A stretch of DNA of 14,840 nt from a bacterium (GCA_013152165.1 JAADGY010000004.1:1-14840), one strand, 5' to 3'. Counted from the first letter of the stretch, positions 6,632 through 13,158 are shown. Numbers and translations are program-made. Notes: generated from the sequence alone by a model not told the origin.

Positions 6632-7372
6632 TTAGTGAAAGTCTTTGATTATCTTTTCTAGATTTTGCCAGTTGTTTTGGGATAAGTAGGTGATTATTTG
6701 GTCCTTAAGGTTGAAATATTGCTCCCTGGGAAACTGGATGTTGGCGATGCAGTATTTTTTGGAAGACAGATGATAGCAAAAGAGGCATTCATAAAGGTCG
6801 TAGCTGTTATGGATGAAAAAACTGCGGGAGATTTTGTTTGACCAGGAAACCTCGAAACAATAAGAACTATTAAGGCTTTCGCTTAGGCGGATGCTGTTGG
6901 TGCAGCCTTCGTTGTTGTAGCTGGCGATTAAGTTTTGGCATTGGCCAAGCTGTCGGCAGCAGACAATATTTTGGCTTTTAAACAGATAGCAGGAGTTATA
7001 AACACCAACACTGTAATAGATGTTGTCAGATTCAGCCACTTGGTTGGAGCTTACGATTTTGCTGGAGACATAGAGATAGTTTTTCAACCAGGTTTGGATA
7101 AGGCTTTCAGGGCTTGGCTTGGCTTCCGGCGGGGCTGTTGCTGGCTTTTTAGGCTTGATTTCTTCAAGGCCGATAAATTTTTTAGGAGTGGGAAAGTAAG
7201 CCGGGGTGATGAAGGTGGTTTTGCCGGAAAGCGACGAGGCTACCGGATAGGGCAGGGGGATGGATTTAGCCAAGAGGTTTTTAAGTTGATTGATGGAGGC
7301 AAAGGGGGACGGCTGGTTAAAAAGGGACTGCCAGATTTGGTTGGTTAATTTAAGCGCTTGATCTTGATTCAT
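6632..7372 (-). CDS. Cys-rich protein of unknown function, paired with the pump ATPase
   Basis: This 246-residue protein has a Lys/Pro-rich linker around 72-90. Its C-terminal half has nine cysteines (128, 138, 139, 145, 157, 172, 196, 199 and 208) and regularly spaced N/S/Y residues. That pattern suggests a stacked beta-structure or metal-binding fold. The ending CLFCYHLSSKKYCIANIQF (196-214) resembles a Cys-rich signature I recall from anonymous CPR proteins, some carrying the doubtful database name caib/baif. No enzyme motif is visible: SGKTT (49-53) lacks the rest of a P-loop. Its ATG lies 9 bp beyond the stop of the ATPase gene, so the two are probably co-transcribed. The role is unknown. 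Confidence is for the gene, not a function. Confidence 0.8.
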   Translation of the reverse strand: MNQDQALKLTNQIWQSLFNQPSPFASINQLKNLLAKSIPLPYPVASSLSGKTTFITPAYFPTPKKFIGLEEIKPKKPATAPPEAKPSPESLIQTWLKNYLYVSSKIVSSNQVAESDNIYYSVGVYNSCYLFKSQNIVCCRQLGQCQNLIASYNNEGCTNSIRLSESLNSSYCFEVSWSNKISRSFFIHNSYDLYECLFCYHLSSKKYCIANIQFPREQYFNLKDQIITYLSQNNWQNLEKIIKDFH

Positions 7373-7381
7373 GTTTTGGTT

Positions 7382-9139
7382 TTATTTGTCAACCCCCGGG
7401 GTTGCCGCCTGGGCAACCCCGGGGGTTGACAAAAATTGGTTGTTGATAAAGGCGGTTTTGGCTTTGAAGGCGGGGTAGAATTTATCGGAATGGAACAAAC
7501 GGACGAAAAGGTGCCGAGGATTAAGTGATGTCAGCAGTTTTAGCTGGAGTTTAGAGGAATCGGCTTTGCCGGCGGTTGGCTTTTTAGTTTTTAGCTCGAT
7601 AAGATTGGTTATTAATTTGGCGTCGTTGTCGGAGACTTTAAAAACAAAGTAGTTGTAGACGTTGGCTTTAAGCGATTCCAACAAGGATGGGTGGGTTTGG
7701 TTGAGATATTGATAAGAGAGCATCAAGGATAGGTTAAACTTGCGGGATTGGGAAAGGATGGTGGCGAAGGCTTCGTTTTCGACTAAAGGAGCTTCATCGA
7801 TGATTAAAAGGATGGGTTTTTTAAAGCGGCCGGCTTGGGCTAGAAGAAATATTTGCTGGGTTATAAGGCCGGAGATAAGCTTGGTGTTTAAACTGCCAAG
7901 CCTTAATTTATCCAAGGCGAACAAAGTGATCGGCGATGAGTTGATTAGATGGGCAAGGGGCTTTTGGTTGTTGGCGGTGATTTTGGGCAGAAAGTTAAGC
8001 TCTTCCAAAAGCGAGACTATCGGGATAAAGGCGGTTTCGTAGTATTGGGTTTGGTATTTGATAAAATCGGTGTCGAAAAAATGCCGAATGTGATCATACT
8101 GGTCCGGCAGTTTATCGATAAATTGGTTTTTGTAATCTTCTTCGGTTAAAAAGCGGTTAAGGTTTTCAAGGCTGGCTGAGTTAGTCAGGTAAAGGGTGAA
8201 AAGGATGTATCTTAGAAGCCTTCTTAGGTAGGGGTTGAACTGGTCGGCCAGCAAGGTCTTAAACAAAAGGATGGTTAGCTCGGTGGCGGTTTGGGGCTGG
8301 CTTAAGGTGGGAAAAAGCGGCACCGATGAGTTAAGGAAATCAATAAAGGTTGACCTGTCCGGGTATTTGGCATGGATGGTTTGGGCTAGGCTAAGGTGGG
8401 GGTCGATGAAGATGATGTGGTAAGGAAAGGACGATTGGTTGGTCAGGCGGGAGGTGATAAGCTCGATGAGTTTGGATTTGCCGGTGCCGGTTTGGCCGAC
8501 GATAAGAGAGTGTTTGGTTAGGTCAAGCTTATCGATGGATAGGTAAAGAGGCTGGCTGAAATGGGGGAAAAGGTCAACCTCAAAAATCTTTTGATCAGGG
8601 GTATTGGTAAGAAGGGATTTGATTTTATGGGGGTTTGTAAATTTGGGGTGTTTTTTGATTTTGTAAAGATGGTGGGAGCTAAAATCAAGGCTGATGATGG
8701 GGTAGGGGGGTGAAAACGAGATAGAGGCGCTGGTTTCAAGTTTGCTGTTTTTAAGGTAGGTGTAGGACAGGCGATAGTGGGTGAAGATAAGCTTGTGCCA
8801 GCTGATTTGGAATAGGGTAAGCTGTTTGCTGTGTTTGAGTTTGTTTTTTTCGATGGTGGCAAAAAGCGAAGGAAAGCGGCTGGCTGGCTTAAAGGCAAGC
8901 TTAGCTTTTGTTTTAAAGGCTTCTTTGTGGGGCAGGGGCTTGAAAAGAAAGGTTGGATGGTTGGAAAGAACCAGGTCAAGGGGCTTGGCGGTGGTTAGAA
9001 AAAAGTAAAAGGTGTTGTTTTCAAGCTTAACAGTAATGGTAAACCAGGAGGTAAAGGGCTTTATCTTTTTTTCTAAAGTAAGCCAATCCTGGGTTGAGAT
9101 TTTATCCGATTTGGTCAAAATGCGATAAGTAATTGCCAT
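7382..9139 (-). CDS. HerA/VirD4-like DNA-pump-type ATPase
   Basis: This 585-residue protein has a nucleotide-binding core in its second half. Walker A is GQTGTGKS (215-222). An IDPH motif (245-248) is typical of FtsK/HerA/TraG-type ATPases. Walker B is LLIIDEA (444-450), and an SRKFNLSLMLSYQYLNQ segment (465-481) matches the sensor region of that clade. Such ATPases drive DNA or protein through secretion or conjugation machines. CPR genomes often carry copies with no recognisable relaxase, as here. No transmembrane segment is evident, so it probably docks on an unseen membrane partner. The first 214 residues contain no glycine and are unusually rich in K, T, L, F and S. The C-terminal tail is encoded by a 22-bp inverted repeat. 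The start codon lies 19 bp from divergent merR. Confidence 0.8.
   Translation of the reverse strand: MAITYRILTKSDKISTQDWLTLEKKIKPFTSWFTITVKLENNTFYFFLTTAKPLDLVLSNHPTFLFKPLPHKEAFKTKAKLAFKPASRFPSLFATIEKNKLKHSKQLTLFQISWHKLIFTHYRLSYTYLKNSKLETSASISFSPPYPIISLDFSSHHLYKIKKHPKFTNPHKIKSLLTNTPDQKIFEVDLFPHFSQPLYLSIDKLDLTKHSLIVGQTGTGKSKLIELITSRLTNQSSFPYHIIFIDPHLSLAQTIHAKYPDRSTFIDFLNSSVPLFPTLSQPQTATELTILLFKTLLADQFNPYLRRLLRYILFTLYLTNSASLENLNRFLTEEDYKNQFIDKLPDQYDHIRHFFDTDFIKYQTQYYETAFIPIVSLLEELNFLPKITANNQKPLAHLINSSPITLFALDKLRLGSLNTKLISGLITQQIFLLAQAGRFKKPILLIIDEAPLVENEAFATILSQSRKFNLSLMLSYQYLNQTHPSLLESLKANVYNYFVFKVSDNDAKLITNLIELKTKKPTAGKADSSKLQLKLLTSLNPRHLFVRLFHSDKFYPAFKAKTAFINNQFLSTPGVAQAATPGVDK
7385..7433. 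repeat. 22-bp perfect inverted repeat inside the ATPase 3' end
   Basis: Arms at 7385-7406 and 7412-7433 are exact reverse complements, with a 5-base loop (7407-7411) and a core of CAACCCCCGGGGTTG. The repeat encodes the last residues of the ATPase (TPGVAQAATPGVDK) and ends just before the start of the downstream gene. No U run follows on the minus strand, so it is not a classical terminator. It resembles the GACCCCGG hairpins of the intergenic repeats. Confidence 0.85.
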
Positions 9140-9158
9140 GATGGGGGTATAATAAACT
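9140..9158. promoter_or_regulatory. Overlapping divergent promoters, ATPase / merR
   Basis: Start codons are 19 bp apart. On the + strand TATAAT (9148-9153) ends 5 bp before the merR ATG at 9159. On the minus strand TATTAT (9154-9149) lies about 9 bp before the ATPase ATG. The hexamers overlap. MerR proteins often act at divergent promoters, so autoregulation and ATPase control are plausible, but no clear MerR dyad fits inside the gap. Confidence 0.55.
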
Positions 9159-9977
9159 ATGACGCAAGGTCAAAGTCAAGTTAAGCTTTTGCGGGTTACC
9201 GAGTTTGCCAAGGCGGCTTTGGTGACTCCCAGGACTTTACGATTTTATCAGTCTAAGGGGTTGCTTGAGCCTTATCGGCAGGATGAGTTTACAGGCTACC
9301 GCTATTATCATATCGATCAGATACATGAAGTTATGCGGATTAAATGGCTGCAGGAGCTTGGCTTGAGTTTGGATGAAATCGCAAAGAAAAAGGGTAGGGG
9401 GGTGGATGTGGCCGAAAGCGCCGGCAAAATAAAAGAGAAGATAAGGCTTTTGCAAAGCAAGCTTGATTTTTTGATCGGTTTGGATAAGTTTTTGTCCCAG
9501 AAAAAGATAAAGTTAAAGCGGTCAAGAGTGGGCGGCTGGCGGCTGTTGGTTTATAGCGTTAGAAAAGGCCAGTATCATGCTATTTCCGGGTATGTCAGAA
9601 ATGTTTGGCAGGCGGCGGCGAAGTTGGGGCTAAGGTTTGAACCAAAGGAAATAACCTTTTATGAAACATTTGATTTTAGACCGCTGTCTTCTGATTTGAA
9701 GATCGGCTTGATTTGCAGATCGCCTGAGGGACGGATTAAAAAGGTTAAACTGCCGGATGGTTTTAGGTTTGAAAAACTTGATCAAATAACCGCCTATCGA
9801 TTTGTTTATAAAGGCCCGTATCGATTTTTAACCCTGGTTTACCAAAAGCTGAACTGGTATTTTGTTAAAAATAAAATAGCTATAAAGCCGCCGGTGTTTG
9901 AGGTCTATATCAAAGGTTCGTATAACAGTGATTGCGAGTATGATTATTTAACCGAGATATATTACCCGGTTGGTTAA
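9159..9977 (+). CDS. MerR-family regulator with GyrI/BmrR-like effector domain
   Basis: The 272-residue protein has an N-terminal MerR winged helix (about residues 10-80) with TPRTLRFYQSKGLLEP, TGYRYYHIDQI and LQELGLSLDEI. A dimerising coiled coil follows (about 86-113). The C-terminal half (about 125-272) ends in YDYLTEIYYPVG, as in effector domains of the GyrI/BmrR type that bind cationic or hydrophobic small molecules. The overall length is close to BmrR. Such regulators untwist promoters with long spacers. It starts 19 bp from the divergent ATPase gene and has a leaderless-type start, so it probably controls itself and the ATPase/Cys-rich pair. The ligand is unknown. No Cys cluster typical of metal-sensing MerR proteins is seen. 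Confidence 0.88.
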   Translation: MTQGQSQVKLLRVTEFAKAALVTPRTLRFYQSKGLLEPYRQDEFTGYRYYHIDQIHEVMRIKWLQELGLSLDEIAKKKGRGVDVAESAGKIKEKIRLLQSKLDFLIGLDKFLSQKKIKLKRSRVGGWRLLVYSVRKGQYHAISGYVRNVWQAAAKLGLRFEPKEITFYETFDFRPLSSDLKIGLICRSPEGRIKKVKLPDGFRFEKLDQITAYRFVYKGPYRFLTLVYQKLNWYFVKNKIAIKPPVFEVYIKGSYNSDCEYDYLTEIYYPVG

Positions 9978-10029
9978 GGGCGGCGGCGGGATTGATTATT
10001 GAGCAGTTTGTGTGGTTTAATTTAGATAT

Positions 10030-10569
10030 ATGAGCGACCCAGGAATAAAAGGCATTGGCCAGCAGGTCGGCGAGCAGGTGAGATCGTCAGCTAAGCAGGC
10101 AGGCCAGCAGACTAAAAGTGATTTGGGCGGTTTGTTGGAAGGTTTGTTGACGGGCGGGATGAGTTTTGACCAAAAGGATAGTAAGGATGAAGGGGTGGAG
10201 GGTTTGGGCTCTAACCCCTCCGATGATCAGAAGCAAGCCAAAAAGTCTGGGTCTGACAGCAATCAGCCGGACCCGAAAGCTATGATGGAAAAGAAACAAA
10301 AAGAAGCGGAGTTGGAAGCTAGGTTGAAACAAGTGATCGCCAGGTATCAAAGGATCCAGGCGGATATTCAGGCTTATAGAAAAAGGAAGGCCCAGGAAGA
10401 GGAAGAGCAAAGAAGGCTTGAAGAAGAGGAGAAGGAAAAAAAGCGGCGGGAAGAGGAGGCTAGGAAAAATCAAGAGGTAAGGTTGCCATCGAGTCCGAAA
10501 AAGGGTTTTATGGCCGGCTTTTTGAAGAAGCTGTCAAGCGGCGGCGAGCAGGGCAGGTTGAAGGAATAG
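10030..10569 (+). CDS. Charged coiled-coil protein of unknown function
   Basis: This 179-residue, low-complexity, very polar protein has a Gly/Gln/Ser-rich N-terminus (about 1-60, including LGGLLEGLLTGGMSF). An acidic/basic linker follows, then a long Lys/Glu/Arg-rich helix (about 86-145) predicted to be a coiled coil. A basic tail ends it (KKGFMAGFLKKLSSGG). No signal peptide or membrane segment is obvious. No family is recognised. It follows merR by 52 bp, and a T/A-rich sequence (TTTAAT, 10016-10021) may give its own near-leaderless start. The + strand composition and a good in-frame ATG support a real gene. An unbroken opposite-strand frame exists but looks like a shadow of the Lys/Glu codons. 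Confidence 0.7.
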   Translation: MSDPGIKGIGQQVGEQVRSSAKQAGQQTKSDLGGLLEGLLTGGMSFDQKDSKDEGVEGLGSNPSDDQKQAKKSGSDSNQPDPKAMMEKKQKEAELEARLKQVIARYQRIQADIQAYRKRKAQEEEEQRRLEEEEKEKKRREEEARKNQEVRLPSSPKKGFMAGFLKKLSSGGEQGRLKE

Positions 10570-10648
10570 GGAAAAAATTTGAAATTTTTATTCAAATCTA
10601 AAATCTAAATTTTAAATGATTTAGGGGAATAGGTGCTAGCCTTTTTTT

Positions 10649-10684
10649 CGATCCCGGATCGTCACCCGTGACGATCCGGGATCG
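10649..10684. repeat. 17-bp perfect hairpin of repeat module d, copy IV
   Basis: Arms 10649-10665 and 10668-10684 are exact reverse complements around a two-base CC centre (inner part GGATCGTCAC/GTGACGATCC). A seven-T run precedes it on the + strand, so it does not read as a terminator in either direction. It is homologous to 5592-5627 and, in shortened form, to 12617-12630. Confidence 0.85.
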
Positions 10685-10744
10685 GGAGGAGAGGGAATGC
10701 AATTTACCGGTTTCCAACCTTAAGAGGATGGAAACTGGGGGAAA

Positions 10745-10781
10745 GCACGGCCTAGGAAACCGTTCTCGGAACGCAGAAATA
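10745..10781. repeat. GCACGRCCT structured element, copy 2
   Basis: The element begins GCACGGCCT and contains a hairpin CGTTC-TCG-GAACG (10761-10773). It is homologous to 1834-1868, where the same hairpin is kept with one wobble pair. Its function is unknown. Confidence 0.5.
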
Positions 10782-10940
10782 ATTAACAACTAATAGGTAA
10801 TAAGTAATAAGAAAGATAAAAATCCGGGCATGAAAAAAAGGTAATCAGTTTAAAAACAGACTTCGGGAGTGAAGGGGGTGTACAATACCAGGTTTAAAAG
10901 GCTGTATTGGCGGCGCTGCATTCGGGGACTTTTGAGGTGT

Positions 10941-10946
10941 TAAAAT
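10941..10946 (+). promoter_or_regulatory. -10 box of the Pif1-WYL gene, leaderless start
   Basis: TAAAAT ends 8 bp before the ATG at 10954, the same spacing as for pyk. TACAAT at 10880-10885 is an alternative that would give a leader of about 65 bases including the CAATAC/GTATTG stem. Confidence 0.5.
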
Positions 10947-10953
10947 TAACTCT

Positions 10954-12531
10954 ATGGCAAGGATTGAGTTTAATCAGGATTTTAGGCGGGCCTGGGAGTT
11001 GATTGAAAAGCAAGGCAAGAATGTCTTTGTTACCGGCCGGGCCGGGACCGGCAAGTCGACCTTGCTTTCCTATTTCAAAAACAGAACCGGTAAAAAAGCA
11101 GTTATCTTGGCCCCGACTGGGGTGGCGGCTTTAAATGTCGGCGGCCAGACGATTCATTCTTTTTTCGGCATGGAGCCGGGTATTACTTTGGATAGGGTGG
11201 ATAAAATAAAGGTTTCCAGCCGCCGCCGTTTGTTGTATAAGCAAATAGAGGTTTTGGTGATTGATGAGATTTCGATGGTTAGAGCTGACCTTTTGGATTG
11301 TGTTGATAAGTTTATGCGACTTTACGGACCGGATGGGAGTTTGCCGTTTGGCGGGGTTCAGCTGGTTTTCTTTGGCGATCTTTACCAACTGCCGCCGGTG
11401 GTGACCAGCCAGGAAAGACAGATTTTTAAAACATTTTATCAAAGCCCTTATTTTTTTGACGCTAAAGTTTTTAACCAGTTGGATATTGAGCTGGTTGAGC
11501 TAAACAAGATTTATAGGCAGTCGGATGATAGATTCATAAAAATATTAAACGGCATCCGCAATCGGTCGATTACCGATGAACAGCTTCATTTATTAAACAG
11601 CCGGTACATGCCTGATTTCGAGGTGGATTTTGATGACGGTTATGTTTATTTGTCGACCACGGTGGCCAAAGCCGAACAGATAAACGAGATAAACCTAAAT
11701 CGCCTGCCGTCTAAGGCGAAGGCTTATCAAGCTTATTTAGAAGGCGAGTTTAATAAGCGGAGCTTGCCGGTAGCCAAAGAATTAAAAATAAAACCTGGGG
11801 CCCAAGTGATGATGGTCAACAATGACAGGCAGGGTAGGTGGGTTAACGGCAGTTTGGGGCAGGTGGTCAAGATTCAAACAAAGAAAGATGACGACGATGA
11901 AATCATAGTCTCTTTGTTTGACAGCGGTGAAGAGGTGGAGGTTTTGCCTAATACATGGGAAGTGTTTAATTATGAGTTTGATGAGGCTGAAAGGAAAATA
12001 AAATCAAGAGTGGTTGGCAGCCTAACCCAATATCCAATGATTTTAGCTTGGGCGATAACGGTCCATAAGTCACAAGGCAAGACCTTTAACCGGGTGATTG
12101 TTGACGTTGGCCGAACCTTTGCCCACGGACAGACGTATGTGGCTTTGAGCCGGTGTGTTAGTTTAGAGGGGTTGGTGCTGACTAAGCCGGTTGATAAGCG
12201 GCATATCTTGATGGATTGGCGGGTGGTTAGGTTTTTGACAGGTTTTAAGTATGATCAGGCTGACAAAGTTATGCCGGTTGAGGATAAGGTGAAGCTGATT
12301 GAAAAGGCGATAAAAGATAATAAAGAGCTTAAGATTGTTTATTTAAAAGCCAATGATGTCAAATCAGAAAGAGTCATAAAGCCTTGCAGGGTGGGGGAGT
12401 TTGAGTATCAAGGGGTGAAGTATGTTGGGGTGGAGGCTTATTGCCGCCTGCGAAATGAAGACAGGGTCTTTCGGGTGGACAGGATATTGGAGGTGGGGAT
12501 AAGTAATAAGATAAAAAATGTCAAATCTTAG
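10954..12531 (+). CDS. Pif1-like helicase with C-terminal WYL domain
   Basis: This is a superfamily 1B, ATP-driven helicase of the Pif1/RecD2-like group, likely acting on replication or repair intermediates. The 525 residues show Walker A GRAGTGKS (28-35), APTGVAAL (53-60), IHSFFG (67-72), Walker B VIDEIS (102-107), GDLYQLPPV (141-149), YRQSDDRF (187-194), ITVHKSQGKTF (368-378) and YVALSRCVS (395-403). Residues about 447-514 form a WYL-type domain, with LIEKAIKDNKELKIVYL at its start and FRVDRILEV at its end. WYL domains bind nucleic-acid or nucleotide ligands, so the helicase may be ligand-controlled. The last residues (about 516-525, ISNKIKNVKS) are encoded by the dispersed repeat that begins near 12499, so the native end was probably a few residues shorter. 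The start is set by the -10 box. Confidence 0.92.
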   Translation: MARIEFNQDFRRAWELIEKQGKNVFVTGRAGTGKSTLLSYFKNRTGKKAVILAPTGVAALNVGGQTIHSFFGMEPGITLDRVDKIKVSSRRRLLYKQIEVLVIDEISMVRADLLDCVDKFMRLYGPDGSLPFGGVQLVFFGDLYQLPPVVTSQERQIFKTFYQSPYFFDAKVFNQLDIELVELNKIYRQSDDRFIKILNGIRNRSITDEQLHLLNSRYMPDFEVDFDDGYVYLSTTVAKAEQINEINLNRLPSKAKAYQAYLEGEFNKRSLPVAKELKIKPGAQVMMVNNDRQGRWVNGSLGQVVKIQTKKDDDDEIIVSLFDSGEEVEVLPNTWEVFNYEFDEAERKIKSRVVGSLTQYPMILAWAITVHKSQGKTFNRVIVDVGRTFAHGQTYVALSRCVSLEGLVLTKPVDKRHILMDWRVVRFLTGFKYDQADKVMPVEDKVKLIEKAIKDNKELKIVYLKANDVKSERVIKPCRVGEFEYQGVKYVGVEAYCRLRNEDRVFRVDRILEVGISNKIKNVKS

Positions 12532-12690
12532 ATGTCAGATCTCAAATCTGTTCACCTTTGTGAGAAATTCCAAATTCCAGCTTCAATGGTTTTAGGAGGG
12601 AGCTCTGACTTTTTTTGACCCCGGATCGGGAGTGGGGGAGCGACGACCCAAAAAACACTCCTGGGTGGGAGTAAGATGAATGGCGTGGGG
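12499..12690. repeat. Dispersed composite repeat, copy V (overlapping the Pif1-WYL 3' end)
   Basis: An AT tract AAGTAATAAGATAAAAAATG (12501-12520) is shared with copy III. TCTCAAATCTGTTCACC and a degenerate TTCAC/GTGAG hairpin follow (12551-12565). Next is a GGGAGCTCTGAC-type lead and T run, with a shortened hairpin CCCG-GAT-CGGG (12620-12630). A leftward terminator-like hairpin closes the block (12650-12672). The module order matches copy II. Confidence 0.75.
12650..12672 (-). terminator. Leftward terminator-like hairpin in repeat copy V
   Basis: Read on the minus strand, an ACTCC/GGAGT stem (12668-12672 with 12657-12661) and a six-base loop are followed by G and six Ts. It could stop leftward transcription coming from the methyltransferase gene before it runs antisense into the helicase gene. 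Confidence 0.5.
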
Positions 12691-12819
12691 GCCCGGATAA
12701 AAATTCCAAAATAATTTGGAGGAAATGGGATGTTTGTTTTTTATTTAATTAATGTTTGGTTGAGGTCGGTGTAAAAAGATTTGAAAAGATTTATGGGGTA
12801 GGGGATGGGATGTAAATTT

Positions 12820-12882
12820 AAGTACCTATAGTAAGGGTAGGGTAATGTACCTATAGTGTGGAGCTAGAAAAGTACCTATAGT
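12820..12882. repeat. Three iteron-like direct repeats, 25-bp period
   Basis: The core AWGTACCTATAGT occurs at 12820-12832, 12845-12857 and 12870-12882, at exact 25-bp steps. The 12-bp spacers are unrelated in sequence. An 8-bp inverted pair GTAGGGTA/TACCCTAC (12837-12844 and 12897-12904) brackets the last two copies. Spacer length and copy number do not fit a CRISPR. They fit binding sites of a repeat-recognising protein. Confidence 0.75.
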
Positions 12883-13067
12883 TTTCACACCAGGGATACC
12901 CTACTTTTCACGGCATGTGTGAAAAAGAAAAACCCAGAGTAAGGAAGATGTTAGATAGCAAATTTGTTTTAAGAGTGTTAGATTTTTTTGAAAGGAGAGA
13001 CCTGGCAGCGGGGTAGAAGTGGTCCAAATTGTAAGCGTTGAATAAAATGCAACGGATATGTCGTGGT

Positions 13068-13097
13068 TGTGTAATAGATGTGTATAAATGTGGAAAA
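13068..13097 (-). promoter_or_regulatory. Cluster of DnaA-box-like sites
   Basis: On the minus strand TTATACACA (13087-13079) fits the TTATNCACA consensus. TTTTCCACA (13097-13089) is a frequent variant. TATTACACA (13076-13068) is degenerate. The spacings are 11 and 10 bp, about one turn each. No dnaA gene is visible, and the G-over-C bias of the + strand does not switch here, so a chromosome origin is not supported. Confidence 0.4.
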
Positions 13098-13158
13098 CTT
13101 TAAGCAGGTTGCGAAGTGTATCTCCATACTTTAGGTTTAAGTGCTGGCTTTTGATCCA

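Larger units (their letters stand above)
10570..10890. repeat. Dispersed composite repeat, copy IV (upstream of the Pif1-WYL gene)
   Basis: This gene-free block starts with an A/T tract containing AAATCTAAAATCTAAATTTT and a GGTGCTAGCCTTTTTTT run. The perfect hairpin 10649-10684 follows. A second stem-loop spans 10708-10737: a nine-pair stem with one G-T wobble and inner CCT/AGG pairing. The GCACGGCCT element lies at 10745-10781. The AT tract 10791-10820 is shared with 6473-6494. A G-rich segment near 10860-10878 and a weak stem CAATAC/GTATTG precede the helicase promoter. Confidence 0.75.

Noticed and set aside
7200..7240. P-loop in the Cys-rich protein
   Set aside because: SGKTT at residues 49-53 lacks the upstream glycine pattern and hydrophobic strand of Walker A, and no Walker B is seen.
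6935..7348. 137-codon + frame opposite the Cys-rich gene
   Set aside because: It is a shadow of the minus-strand gene, whose Cys motif, operon spacing and start are coherent. The bias of the + strand explains the open frame.
10087..10473. 128-codon minus frame opposite the coiled-coil gene
   Set aside because: It is a Phe/Leu-rich mirror of Lys/Glu codons, with no promoter or start signal.
12820..12882. CRISPR array
   Set aside because: The repeats are only 13 bp with 12-bp spacers, in three copies, with no cas genes.
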